Shown piece by piece: positions 17,067 through 25,857 of a DNA stretch of 64,000 bases. Below the pieces are notes generated by a model. That model was not told where the DNA came from. It saw only the letters and a list, made by a program, of their open reading frames with translations, and searched no databases. Both the position numbers and the translations under genes were made by a program. The first letter of the stretch is position 1. Every line of letters starts with the position of its first letter. This DNA is from Ciceribacter sichuanensis. Its GTDB lineage: Bacteria > Pseudomonadota > Alphaproteobacteria > Rhizobiales > Rhizobiaceae. The stretch is from contig NZ_JAMXLX010000004.1 in the NCBI RefSeq assembly GCF_024055605.1, positions 1 through 64,000 on the forward strand, in the 5' to 3' direction.

Positions 17067-17953
17067 AGCTCTCCGTTGTTCTCGGTACATACAATCGCCT
17101 CGATCAGGTTCAGCGCTGCATTGAAAGTATTGTGCGTGAGACAAGAACTCCGACTAAGATCTACATTACCGATGCAGGTTCTACCGATGGTACGGTCGAG
17201 TATCTTCAGTCCATTGCTTCCGAAACTATTATTCCGGTTCTGGTCGGGAAAAAACTAGGTCAGGCGAAGGCCTACAACGACGTCTTTGACATCGTCGATA
17301 CCAAGTATGTCTGCTGGTTGAGCGATGACAACGAGGTCGTCGACGGAGGGTTGGACTGCGCGGTTGAGATTCTGGAAGGCAACTCAGCCATTGGCATGGT
17401 CGCATTGAAGACTACGGACGTGCAGGGACCGTTCGTTGATGCTCCCTATATCGGAGGCATTTCTTCCATCGGAATTCTGAATGTGAATCAGGGGGTATTG
17501 CCAACCAAGGTGATGAAGCAGGTTGGTGGTTTTTCAGAAGAGTTCCGTGACTATGGAATCGACTCCGCCTTGACTGCCGAAGTTCTACATTCCAACTACG
17601 ATGTGGTGTACACGAAGCAAATAGCTCTTCATCATTACCGCAACTGGAGTGAGGATCCGAGGTCTGAGAACTATCAGTGGCTTCAGGCGCGTCAGATCGC
17701 TATGCGGGAGCGTTACGAGAAGACTTACGGCGCCGATGGCGGACAAGAGCAGGGTGCTTATCGCCTCAAGAAAGAGCTTGCAAAGCGCCTGAAGACATCG
17801 CTTACAACCAGTCGGGTTGGCAGGTCGCTTAGGAACTCCGCCTTTGCGCGCACCAGTATTAACGTTCTGTCGGGCCGTTACATTAGCCTGTTCGACCCAA
17901 TCCTGACGTTGGGCAGAAAATACCATTTGGTACAGAGCCGCGGAAAAAATTGA
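17063..17953 (+). CDS. Glycosyltransferase family 2
   Basis: A 296-residue GT-A fold transferase. The N terminus MKLSVVLGTYNRLDQVQRCI is the classic family 2 start. ITDAGSTDGTVEYL carries the first aspartates and WLSDDNEV is the DxD-like metal site. A distal EEFRDYGIDSALTAEVL block fits the catalytic base region. There is no membrane segment, so it should act in the cytoplasm on a lipid-linked acceptor. It is the last gene of the rightward polysaccharide run; the AlgJ-like gene converges on it 28 bases later. The donor sugar is not readable. Confidence 0.88.
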   Translation: MKLSVVLGTYNRLDQVQRCIESIVRETRTPTKIYITDAGSTDGTVEYLQSIASETIIPVLVGKKLGQAKAYNDVFDIVDTKYVCWLSDDNEVVDGGLDCAVEILEGNSAIGMVALKTTDVQGPFVDAPYIGGISSIGILNVNQGVLPTKVMKQVGGFSEEFRDYGIDSALTAEVLHSNYDVVYTKQIALHHYRNWSEDPRSENYQWLQARQIAMRERYEKTYGADGGQEQGAYRLKKELAKRLKTSLTTSRVGRSLRNSAFARTSINVLSGRYISLFDPILTLGRKYHLVQSRGKN

Positions 17954-17981
17954 ACTGATTCGATTCATGGATCGGTTGGCG

Positions 17982-19214
17982 CTAGTTTGAGCCAGAAATC
18001 TCCACGGGGTTGAAAACCGGAAATTCACCGCAGCTCGGAGAGCATTCGATCAGCCGGGATTCTACATACATAAAAACTGCGAAGTCAGGGCGGTAAGCAT
18101 CTAAAAATGCAGCCGGAAACTTATGGTCAGGAAGGTTGGCGACGTTATTAACGTTTACAGTTGCTGCCTGACTGAACACCTCACCAGCTATCGCGGCCAT
18201 CCTGTTGGTGAATGAGTCGCCAATGACAGCCACTTTGATTTTCCGGACATGGCTATTCTCATAGTAGGTTAGACGGCTTCCCTCGGGAAGTAGCTTCTCC
18301 CATGATGGCGGCGTGGGAGATGTGAACCCGTATCCATTTTCTGGTACTGGGACCCAGCTTTCATCACGGAATGGAAGCCCCATCATGCGACCAAAACCCG
18401 TTGGCTCGTAGTAATCGATCTTAAGGTTATACGGTGGGAAAGCCGAGGGAACGCTGGTGGGAAAGTATTTCCGAATGTGATCCGCCAACTGCTCGAAAGC
18501 TATGAAGGTGCCGTGCTGAGTAGCGTGCGGGTCGGTGTGGTAATAAAGCTCGGCATTGTCCGAAGCTTTCCGGATCGCTTGGCGGACGGGGACCAAGTTC
18601 TCCGGCATGACCTCCTTCAGCGCATCGAAGACCTGCTCTGATTGCGTTGGAAGGCTTTCATCGAAGTGCCAACTGTCCGGCATATAGCGGTTACCATATA
18701 TCGCCGCTTTCGTGGGCATGAAAAGAACGAGCATGTGAATGCCTCGCCTTTCCAGCCATCGCTTTCGGTCAATAAGAGCTTGTTTAACCTTGGCAACATA
18801 TTCCGGGTTGAGCCGCCGCGGACCGACTGAACCTAGCCCGTCGAATTCGGCGCCGAACACCCAAGGGCCGGCCCCGACAACGACATTTGGTGCCAGTGTC
18901 GAGCGAAAACGGGTATAAAGCTGCTCGTTGAACGCTAAGACAAGGGGCCTTCGAAACGCAAAGTTATCGGTGAGCCAGGCATCGAGGCCTCGTACATAGG
19001 ATGTGATGTCACCCTTCCACCTGGGTTCGGGAGCCATCTCGCGGTTTTCGTCAACCTGTATCGATGGCTGCCATCCAGCCAACGTAAGAACACCGTTAAG
19101 AGATAGTGAGGTGAAAAGGGCCAAAGGCAAGATCAGCATCAGGGGTAAGCGGATAGCAAGGCGCAAGAACTTGCATAGCTGACTGATAAAGGAGGTTTGG
19201 TAGGTACCATGCAT
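17982..19214 (-). CDS. AlgJ/AlgX-like polysaccharide O-acetylation protein
   Basis: A 410-residue protein with one N-terminal hydrophobic segment (about residues 16-38) and a periplasmic SGNH-like acetyltransferase domain. YYHTDPHATQHG carries the Asp-His pair and VIGDSF the catalytic serine of AlgJ/AlgX relatives. The start at 19214 lies just after the stop of the upstream MBOAT gene; a longer form would overlap it by 26 codons. AlgJ-like proteins take acetyl groups passed across the membrane by the AlgI-like partner and place them on an exopolysaccharide. Here the pair is next to, but opposite in direction to, the ABC export locus. The target glycan is inferred. Confidence 0.85.
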   Translation of the reverse strand: MHGTYQTSFISQLCKFLRLAIRLPLMLILPLALFTSLSLNGVLTLAGWQPSIQVDENREMAPEPRWKGDITSYVRGLDAWLTDNFAFRRPLVLAFNEQLYTRFRSTLAPNVVVGAGPWVFGAEFDGLGSVGPRRLNPEYVAKVKQALIDRKRWLERRGIHMLVLFMPTKAAIYGNRYMPDSWHFDESLPTQSEQVFDALKEVMPENLVPVRQAIRKASDNAELYYHTDPHATQHGTFIAFEQLADHIRKYFPTSVPSAFPPYNLKIDYYEPTGFGRMMGLPFRDESWVPVPENGYGFTSPTPPSWEKLLPEGSRLTYYENSHVRKIKVAVIGDSFTNRMAAIAGEVFSQAATVNVNNVANLPDHKFPAAFLDAYRPDFAVFMYVESRLIECSPSCGEFPVFNPVEISGSN

Positions 19215-19218
19215 CGCT

Positions 19219-20646
19219 TCAGAACCTGAAATATAGGAAGGCTTGGAGGGTGCTGGCAGCCGCGGCAGATAAAGCAACGCCGCCAATTGCAACCAGCGCC
19301 AAGCTCCTCAGGGTTTCCTGGAGGGGGTTGGCAATGAGAGCCTCGCCGGGGCGACGCGATCCGAATATGCGTTCGATGCTAAAGTGCATCCCTAGACCCA
19401 AAACAGATCCGACGCAAAGGACGGTCAGCAGGAACGGATTGTAGAGCCGTAGAATGTCCGCGGGCGCCCCTGCCACATCGCCGAAGAAAAGTGCCGAAAA
19501 GTAGCCGATAGCGTGCGAGAAGCTCTCTGCCCGGAACCACACCCAACCCAGCAGCACTGCAACGATGGTATAGAGCCTTCGAAGTGGGATAGGCCAGCTT
19601 TCCAGAATGCGACCGAACCACGCACGCTCGACCGTCAGAAGTAGGCCGTGCCATAATCCCCAAATTAGAAACGTCCAGCTAGCGCCATGCCAGAGCCCGG
19701 TAGTGGCAAAGACGATCCAAAGGTTCATTGATGTCCGCGCCGCGCCGCGCCTGTTCCCGCCGAGCGGTATGTAAAGATAATCGCGAAACCAGCGCGATAG
19801 CGTCATATGCCAGCGCCGCCAGAAGTCTTGAACGCTGTTGGCGGTATAAGGCATGTCAAAGTTTTCGGGGAAGCGAAAGCCGAACATCATTGCCAAGCCG
19901 ATTGCCATGTCGGAGTAGGCGGAAAAATCGAAGTAAATTTGCAGCCCGAAGGATATGATGCCTACCCATGCCAATGGACTGCTGAGGTCGGCGGTAGGCG
20001 TGCTGAAGATGTGGTCAACAGGAATGGAGAGAGGGTCAGCTATAAGTAGCTTCTTTGCGAGACCTATAACAAACCGTTCAGTGCCGGACGAGAACCTTTC
20101 CAGGGTGACCATTCTGTTCCTGAGGTCACCTGCTATCTCCTTATAGCGAACAATCGGGCCAGCAATAAGTTGTGGGAAGAATGCCTTGAAGACACCCATT
20201 CGAACCAAATTCCGCTCAGCGCGAACGTCCCCTCTGTAGATATCAACGAGGTAGCTTATGGCCTGGAATGTGAAGAACGAAACGCCTAGTGGAAGGGGCA
20301 GGTGTGGGACTGGAAGAGATATTGATCCAACAAGTCCTAATGCACTGTTGATATTCTCGATGATAAAGGTGGAGTATTTGAAAACGGTCAGGACAAGCAG
20401 ATTGGCAATGAGTCCGGTTATCAACCAGATCTGGCGGGACCTTTCGCTGCTGCCATCAATAGCCAGTCCCAGTGCATAATTTACTAGGATAACTCCGACA
20501 AGCAGCCAGACCACCGCTGGCTCTCCCCAAGCATAGAACGCTAAACTGAGAACGAGTAGCGTCAAACTGCGGAAAGGCAGCAGGAAGTATGCAGCGATCG
20601 ACAGCGGTAGAAAGAAGCTGAGGAATACAGGTGATGAAAACAGCAT
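19219..20646 (-). CDS. MBOAT-family membrane O-acyltransferase (AlgI-like)
   Basis: A 475-residue multi-pass membrane protein. It starts MLFSSPVFLSFFLPLSI, the standard AlgI opening, and so I use 20646 rather than the ATG 45 bases earlier. PQLIAGPIVRY, QIYFDFSAYSDMAIGLAMMFG, DFWRRWHMTLSRWFRDY and the catalytic-histidine block TGLWHGASWTFLIWG are all MBOAT hallmarks. It should transfer acetyl groups from cytoplasmic acetyl-CoA to the periplasmic face for the AlgJ-like partner four bases downstream. The last part is hydrophobic and ends in FLYFRF. No alginate genes are present, so the pair probably decorates another glycan. Confidence 0.92.
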   Translation of the reverse strand: MLFSSPVFLSFFLPLSIAAYFLLPFRSLTLLVLSLAFYAWGEPAVVWLLVGVILVNYALGLAIDGSSERSRQIWLITGLIANLLVLTVFKYSTFIIENINSALGLVGSISLPVPHLPLPLGVSFFTFQAISYLVDIYRGDVRAERNLVRMGVFKAFFPQLIAGPIVRYKEIAGDLRNRMVTLERFSSGTERFVIGLAKKLLIADPLSIPVDHIFSTPTADLSSPLAWVGIISFGLQIYFDFSAYSDMAIGLAMMFGFRFPENFDMPYTANSVQDFWRRWHMTLSRWFRDYLYIPLGGNRRGAARTSMNLWIVFATTGLWHGASWTFLIWGLWHGLLLTVERAWFGRILESWPIPLRRLYTIVAVLLGWVWFRAESFSHAIGYFSALFFGDVAGAPADILRLYNPFLLTVLCVGSVLGLGMHFSIERIFGSRRPGEALIANPLQETLRSLALVAIGGVALSAAAASTLQAFLYFRF

Positions 20647-20916
20647 TCGCTTTTCCGGGAGTTTCCGGTCCCTTGAGTACATAACTTCCAACGCTCGCTC
20701 AATCGTCCAGTGTTTAGACGCGTATTTTTCTTTCTTGAGTTGGAGACATCCCCCTTACGGACGCACGAACCGGAAGGGCAAACGATAAACGCTCTGTCGC
20801 CAGCGATTTGCTAAACCCTGTTTTCCGCTCTGATCGCGCCTTAAGGGTTCTCACACCCAATTGCGCTAGAGAATCCCTCAAAAGGCGCATTGCATCCGGC
20901 GGGTGGGGGCAGAAGC

Positions 20917-22080
20917 ATGAGTTTTACGGAAACGACACGGACATCCTGGTTCGCGCGGCTGAGGAACGCGCTGGTCGGTTTTCTCATCGGTATTGTCCTT
21001 GTGATCGGGTCGATCTGGGCGCTGGTCTGGAACGAGGGAAGGTCTATCAAGACCTATCGTGCGCTCGGGGAGGGAGCGAGCATCGTCGTTTCAGTGAGCG
21101 CCGACGAAATTGTGCCTTCGAACGAAGGCAAGCTCGTTCATGTCTCGGGCAAGGTGAAGGCCGGTAGCATTCCCTCGGACGAAGAGTTCGGCGTTGCTGC
21201 CGACGGAGCGCTGGCTATCCGCCGCGAAGTCGAGATGTATCAATGGATCGAATCGAGCGAATCGACCACGCAAAAGAAGCTGGGCGGCAGCGAAGAAACC
21301 GTTACCACCTATAAATATGCCAAGGAATGGCGGCAGGGGCGCGAGAATTCGGCGGACTTCCGTCAGCCCGAAGGCCATGAGAACCCGCAATTGATCGTTG
21401 AAAGCGAGAACTTCACCGTCGATACCGCGACCGTGGGCGCCTTCACCGTGTCTGGGGAGGATATCGCCTATCTCGGCACGCAGACCGATCTCAAGGTAAC
21501 CGAGGAAGATGCGCGCGGCGCAGCCGATGCTCTCTCCCGGCCGGTGCATGTCGATCGCGGTGGTCTTTATGTGGGGGCCAATGTTTCGACGCCTGCGATT
21601 GGCGATATCCGGATAAGCTACACCCGCGCGGATCTCGGCGAAGCGAGCCTTGTCGCCGTGCAGGATGGTGGTTCGCTGAAGCCTTACACGACGACCAACG
21701 GTCGCGAGATCTTCCTGACGGCTTCGGGCAACGTCGATGCGACGCAGATGTTTGCCGATGCCGAGGCGGAAAACTCTCTCATCGCCTGGCTGGTGCGTGC
21801 CGGCGGCATGATCGGTCTGTTCATCGGCTTTTCGCTGATCTTTTCGATCCTCGGCGTTATCGCCGATGTCGTCCCGTTCTTTGGCTCGCTGGTGGGCTTC
21901 GGCACAGGCCTGGTGGCGCTGGTGCTGACGGTGCTGATCGGTCCGCTGGTGATCGCGATCGGTTGGTTCGCCTACCGTCCGCTTCTGTCGCTAGGATTGC
22001 TGGCGGGTGGCGCTATTGTTGCCTTCGGCATTATCTGGCTCAGGCGTGGCAAGCCCGCGGCAACTGCATTCGGTCGGTGA
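20917..22080 (+). CDS. TMEM43-family membrane protein
   Basis: A protein of 387 residues with one N-terminal membrane segment (VGFLIGIVLVIGSIWALVWN), a large extracytoplasmic part and three to four hydrophobic segments at the C terminus. The start of the outer part (NEGRSIKTYRALGEGA, then ADEIVPSNEGKLVHVSGKV) matches the TMEM43 family (PF07787), whose bacterial role is unknown. I prefer ATG 20917 to the TTG at 20890 because a G-rich ribosome site lies before it. It marks the end of the polysaccharide region and stands alone; the neighbours are unrelated. Confidence 0.8.
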   Translation: MSFTETTRTSWFARLRNALVGFLIGIVLVIGSIWALVWNEGRSIKTYRALGEGASIVVSVSADEIVPSNEGKLVHVSGKVKAGSIPSDEEFGVAADGALAIRREVEMYQWIESSESTTQKKLGGSEETVTTYKYAKEWRQGRENSADFRQPEGHENPQLIVESENFTVDTATVGAFTVSGEDIAYLGTQTDLKVTEEDARGAADALSRPVHVDRGGLYVGANVSTPAIGDIRISYTRADLGEASLVAVQDGGSLKPYTTTNGREIFLTASGNVDATQMFADAEAENSLIAWLVRAGGMIGLFIGFSLIFSILGVIADVVPFFGSLVGFGTGLVALVLTVLIGPLVIAIGWFAYRPLLSLGLLAGGAIVAFGIIWLRRGKPAATAFGR

Positions 22081-22104
22081 AGCTTTGCACAATCGGCGGC
22101 ATTT

Positions 22105-22299
22105 TCAGCAGAACAACTCTCCGCGCCCCTTGCCCTCGATCTGGTCGATCTGAAACCAGTCTGCGATACGCTCGACATCGAACATCGCTTCGCCGTCCCG
22201 AAGCTGGACCCGCAGTTTGTCACCTGCGAGTCCAAGGGGCTCGCCGATATAGATCCGGTTATTTCCTGCCTCGTCGATAATGTCGATTGCGAAGCGCAT
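22105..22299 (-). CDS. Small hypothetical protein, 64 residues
   Basis: I do not recognise a family. GGAGG lies four bases before the ATG, which makes translation likely. The product is mixed in charge with many acidic residues (DIIDEAGNN, LRDGEAMFDVERIADW) and ends in a cysteine. It has no signal or membrane segment, so a small cytoplasmic protein is likely. It converges on the TMEM43-like gene, 24 bases apart. Confidence 0.6.
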   Translation of the reverse strand: MRFAIDIIDEAGNNRIYIGEPLGLAGDKLRVQLRDGEAMFDVERIADWFQIDQIEGKGRGELFC

Positions 22300-22457
22300 G
22301 CGGCCTCCAAATTCAGTCTTTTATGTCCGTATCTATGTATATTAGAGCCCTAGGGTGATTGCCTTGAGCGAAGCTGTCTTCGATTGAAGTGGCGGATACG
22401 GAGCATTGTCGGAGCAGACTATCGCCTGTATGTCGGGTTGATCCTTGAGGAGACCCG

Positions 22458-23249
22458 ATGTTCGTTCTTTCCAAGCTTTTCTGGATGCTTGCCCAGCCGC
22501 TGTCCCTTGCCTGTTTCGCCATTCTCGCAGCCGTGCTTGCCCAATTTTTCTGCCTTCGCAGGACGGGACAGGCTCTGAGCCTTGCGGCGGGCGTGATTCT
22601 CTTTGTGGTGCTGTTCAGCACGGCCGGCTCTTATGCTCTCCAGGGGCTGGAGGCGCGCTTCCCCCGGCCGCAGGCGGATCCGGACACGCTTTCCTGCATG
22701 ATCGTTCTGGGCGGCGCTTTCGAGACGGAGGTGACGACGAGCAGGGGTGGTATCGACCTCAATCAGGCCGCCGACCGCTTCGTAGAGGCCTTGCGGCTTG
22801 CCATGGCTTATCCGCAGGCAAAGATCCTCGTTTCCGGTGGAGACGGTTCGCTGAGTGGGGCCTATGAGGGCGATGCCGCAGCATCGCTGCGCTTCTTCTC
22901 CGCTTTCGGAATTCCTGCTGACAGGCTGATTGCCGAAAGAGATTCGCGCACCACCTTCGAGAATGCGGCCTTCAGCCGCAATGTGCTCGAGGCCAATGGG
23001 CTAAGCGATTGCCTGCTCATCACGTCGGCCTTTCACATGCCGCGATCCGTCGGCCTGTTTCGCAAGGCGGGGATAGCGGTGACGCCATGGCCGGTTGACT
23101 ACCGTACCAGCGGTAAGCTCGACCTGACGTTGGACTTCACCCAGCCGACCCTCAACACCCAGCAGACATCGACCGCTGTGCGCGAATGGATCGGCCTTGC
23201 CGCTTATTACATGGCCGGCCGGATCGATACGCTCTATCCCGCGCCATGA
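22458..23249 (+). CDS. YdcF/ElyC-type DUF218 membrane protein
   Basis: A 263-residue protein with two N-terminal hydrophobic segments (residues about 10-60) followed by a DUF218 domain. CMIVLGGAF, KILVSGGDG, ERDSRTTFENAAFSRNVL and LLITSAFHMPRSVGLFRKAG are the usual blocks of this family. E. coli relatives SanA and ElyC affect envelope integrity and peptidoglycan or lipid carrier metabolism (family knowledge). The exact reaction is unknown. It stands alone; the secreted protein gene downstream is convergent. Confidence 0.85.
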   Translation: MFVLSKLFWMLAQPLSLACFAILAAVLAQFFCLRRTGQALSLAAGVILFVVLFSTAGSYALQGLEARFPRPQADPDTLSCMIVLGGAFETEVTTSRGGIDLNQAADRFVEALRLAMAYPQAKILVSGGDGSLSGAYEGDAAASLRFFSAFGIPADRLIAERDSRTTFENAAFSRNVLEANGLSDCLLITSAFHMPRSVGLFRKAGIAVTPWPVDYRTSGKLDLTLDFTQPTLNTQQTSTAVREWIGLAAYYMAGRIDTLYPAP

Positions 23250-23264
23250 TGAGGGTGGCTGGAG

Positions 23265-23738
23265 CTATTTCTTGGAAATGGTCAGGAACTTGGTGCCGCG
23301 CACCCGCACCGTCATCTGGCAGGGCTCGCTGTCGGTGCGGTCGCAGAAGCGAGGATGCATCTTCAGAATGAAGACCTTGTTGCCGAAGCGCTGGATGAAG
23401 TCGTAGCCGTAGATCTGGGCGGTGGCGATCATGAAGTAGCCGCCTTCCTTGACCTGCAGATAGAAATTGTGAGGGCAGCCGTCCGCCGTGCAGTCAGGGC
23501 CGCGTGTTCCGTCGCACGTGATATCGCCCTCGTTGACCACGGCATCAATGAGGGTGTCGTTGTTGATGTCGATCCGGTCCATGAAGCCGGGGCCGTACTC
23601 GACTGTTTCGCACCGCTTCTTGAAGTGCTCCTTCTCGTATATTTCAGGATCGCTGATAAGCTGCTGCTGACCGAAGGAGGCCGAAGGCGCGGCAAGCAGG
23701 AGGGCGATTTGCAATGTGGCAAGCAACAGGTATTTCAC
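23265..23738 (-). CDS. Secreted hypothetical protein with cysteine pairs and an EF-hand-like stretch
   Basis: About 157 residues from the GTG at 23738. Longer frames exist but this start puts a signal peptide first (KYLLLATLQIALLLAAPSAS, cleavage near SFGQQ). The mature part has cysteines in RCETV, ITCDG, PDCTADGCPH, RFCDR and EPCQM, pointing to disulfides in the periplasm. DRIDINNDTLIDAVV resembles the calcium loop of EF-hand or dockerin-type repeats (resemblance only). I do not recognise an assigned function. Confidence 0.6.
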   Translation of the reverse strand: MKYLLLATLQIALLLAAPSASFGQQQLISDPEIYEKEHFKKRCETVEYGPGFMDRIDINNDTLIDAVVNEGDITCDGTRGPDCTADGCPHNFYLQVKEGGYFMIATAQIYGYDFIQRFGNKVFILKMHPRFCDRTDSEPCQMTVRVRGTKFLTISKK

Positions 23739-23848
23739 GTCGTTTGTCCCGGCGAGATGGAAATGTCGCGGCCATCCTCGCAGGGTCTGCTTGCGCGACA
23801 CTGACGCTTGCGGCGGATTCTTGATCACATCGGGCGGAAAGGCTTTTC

Positions 23849-24487
23849 ATGTCGTTGCTGGGGTTTCTCGATTATGCGGGTGTTGCAGTTTTTGCGGCGA
23901 CAGGGGCGCTCTCCGCTTCGCGCAAGGAACTCGACCTGATCGGCTTTCTGTTCCTGGCGCTGGTCACAGGTATCGGCGGCGGCACGATGCGCGACGTGGT
24001 GCTCGGCAGCCTGCCGGTCTTCTGGGTCATCAACCCGGATTACGTGCTGGTGTGCGCCTCGGTCGGCGTGCTGGTGTTCTTCACCGCCCACATGGTCGAA
24101 TCGCGCTATCGCCTGCTGGTCTGGCTGGATGCCATCGGTCTTTCGGCCTACTGCGTCATGGGGGCGGCGAAGGGCTACGTGGCGACGGGATCGCCGACGG
24201 TCGCGATCGTCACCGGCACATTGACGGCCGCCTGCGGCGGCATCCTGCGCGATATCATCGCAGGCGAGCCTTCGGTTCTCCTGCGGCCGGAAATCTACGT
24301 CACCGCAGCGCTCGTCGGCGCCACGGTCTTCACTGCCGCGACAGAGTTCGATCTTGGTCCTCTCACGGCGTCGGTTCTCGGCGCGCTGACGGCTTTCGCC
24401 ATCCGCGGCGGAGCGCTGTGGTTTGGCTGGTCACTGCCCCGTCCCAATTCCCGTCCGGGCCGGTCGCCCGATGACGTGATGAAATAG
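23849..24487 (+). CDS. TRIC/UPF0126 family membrane protein (YadS-like)
   Basis: A 212-residue membrane protein with about seven hydrophobic segments arranged as two related halves. GIGGGTMRDVVLG in the first half and ACGGILRDIIAGE in the second are the paired glycine-rich motifs of the family. Bacterial members relate to trimeric intracellular cation channels; some are suggested to move glycine or cations (family knowledge). The substrate here is not known. It stands alone between the secreted protein gene and irr. Confidence 0.85.
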   Translation: MSLLGFLDYAGVAVFAATGALSASRKELDLIGFLFLALVTGIGGGTMRDVVLGSLPVFWVINPDYVLVCASVGVLVFFTAHMVESRYRLLVWLDAIGLSAYCVMGAAKGYVATGSPTVAIVTGTLTAACGGILRDIIAGEPSVLLRPEIYVTAALVGATVFTAATEFDLGPLTASVLGALTAFAIRGGALWFGWSLPRPNSRPGRSPDDVMK

Positions 24488-24567
24488 TTTGGCTGTTCAG
24501 GGGCACACAGAATACAGGCGCCGGCCCTGGGCCGCCGCGAGACGTCTTCCATCGAAAGGGGACAGAA

Positions 24568-24984
24568 TTACCGGCTCTTCGGACGCAGGCGGATCACTAC
24601 GTCGACATGGGCGATCTCCATGCCTTCCGGGGGCTCGGGGAGATTGTCGATGGAGATGTTGTTGACCGGGATATCGAGAACCTCGTTCTCGCCTTCCACG
24701 AAAAAGTGATGATGGTCCGACGTATTGGTGTCGAAATACGTCTTGGCGCTTTCCACCGCGAGAACGCGGATGAGGCCGGCCTCGGTGAACTGATGCAGCG
24801 TGTTGTAGACGGTTGCCAGCGACACCGGCACATCTGCGGCAATCGCTTCTTCATGCAGTTCCTCGACCGTCAGGTGACGGTCGCCCTTGGCGAAAAGAAG
24901 ACTGGCCAATGCGATACGTTGACGCGTCGGGCGCAAGCCCGAGCGACGTAGTTTCAGTTCCGTGCTCACACCGTATTCAGCCAT
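24568..24984 (-). CDS. irr: Iron response regulator Irr (Fur family)
   Basis: A 138-residue Fur-family repressor. The winged helix is at residues about 15-80 (LRPTRQRIALASLLF, PVSLATVYNTLHQFTEAGLI). The dimerisation part carries the histidine stretch TSDHHHFF, which in rhizobial Irr is linked to heme binding. In this clade Irr senses heme/iron status and controls heme synthesis and iron uptake genes. The neighbourhood of fabA on the other side is a feature of Rhizobiaceae chromosomes. A good promoter lies 55 bases before the start. Confidence 0.93.
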   Translation of the reverse strand: MAEYGVSTELKLRRSGLRPTRQRIALASLLFAKGDRHLTVEELHEEAIAADVPVSLATVYNTLHQFTEAGLIRVLAVESAKTYFDTNTSDHHHFFVEGENEVLDIPVNNISIDNLPEPPEGMEIAHVDVVIRLRPKSR

Positions 24985-25299
24985 CGTTACCGACGAACTC
25001 CGAGTTTTCCGCCTGTCAATCCTCTGACGTTGATCAAGGATATAACTTTTAAGGCTCGTCCTTTCAATAGTGTCCGCGGCATCGCGGCATGAGAAACAGC
25101 CGCAAAACCAGCCTTTTGCGGCTTTTCTCTCTGGTCGTTGCCGAAGTCATGCTGTATGCGACGGCGGACGGGGCCGGCGTCGTAGGAGAGTCTGACAACT
25201 CCGGACGATTGCATCACGGCTATTGTGGGACTTCAATTTGTCCCTATCTTGCTCTAAGGGTCCGCCATCGTGAAGCTCAGGGAGGAAGAAGAAGAAGAG
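24985..25299. other. irr-fabA divergent intergenic region
   Basis: 315 bases between the divergent irr and fabA starts. It holds the irr promoter (25039-25067). It ends in a 21-base pure purine tract (25279-25299, GGGAGGAAGAAG-type) directly before fabA, serving as its ribosome site region. I see no gene and no convincing fabA promoter. Confidence 0.55.
25039..25067 (-). promoter_or_regulatory. Predicted sigma-70 type promoter of irr
   Basis: On the minus strand TTGAAA (25067-25062) and TATATC (25044-25039) are 17 bases apart, 55 bases before the irr ATG. The bases between the -10 and the start include two TTGA-containing stretches. The remainder of the irr-fabA gap (25068-25299) shows no gene. 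Confidence 0.55.
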
Positions 25300-25815
25300 A
25301 TGAAACCAAGACAGTCCAGCTATAATTACGAAGAAATCCTGTCCTGCGGTCGCGGCGAACTTTTCGGCCCCGGCAACGCCCAGCTTCCCCTGCCGCCGAT
25401 GCTGATGGTTCATCGCATCACCGAGATTTCCGAAACGGGCGGCGCCTTCGATAAGGGCTTTATCCGCGCCGCGTATGATGTCCACCCGGACGACTGGTAT
25501 TTCCCCTGTCACTTCCAGGGCAATCCGATCATGCCCGGCTGCCTCGGTCTCGACGGTATGTGGCAGCTGACCGGCTTCTTCCTTGGCTGGCTTGGTGAGG
25601 AAGGCCGCGGAATGGCGCTTTCGACTGGCGAAGTGAAGTTCAAGGGCATGGTTCGCCCGCACACCAAGCTTCTCGAATACGGCATCGACTTCAAGCGGGT
25701 CATGCGCGGCCGTCTTGTGCTCGGTACGGCTGATGGCTGGCTGAAGGCCGATGGCGAAACCATTTACCAGGCAACGGACCTTCGCGTGGGTCTGTCGAAG
25801 GATAAGACGGCCTGA
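25300..25815 (+). CDS. fabA: 3-hydroxydecanoyl-ACP dehydratase/isomerase
   Basis: A 171-residue hot-dog-fold enzyme. It dehydrates 3-hydroxydecanoyl-ACP and isomerises the product to cis-3-decenoyl-ACP, the branch point of anaerobic-type unsaturated fatty acid synthesis. [10 protein letters not shown], the active-site histidine in [19 protein letters not shown] and the aspartate in GLDGMWQL are as in FabA. The ATG at 25300 agrees with family length; an in-frame GTG lies 30 bases upstream. It leads the fabA-fabB-fabI operon, 42 bases before fabB. Confidence 0.96.
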   Translation: MKPRQSSYNYEEILSCGRGELFGPGNAQLPLPPMLMVHRITEISETGGAFDKGFIRAAYDVHPDDWYFPCHFQGNPIMPGCLGLDGMWQLTGFFLGWLGEEGRGMALSTGEVKFKGMVRPHTKLLEYGIDFKRVMRGRLVLGTADGWLKADGETIYQATDLRVGLSKDKTA

Positions 25816-25857
25816 AAGCAGGCTCTGTCCAATCATGATAACAAGAAGGTCTGAGAG

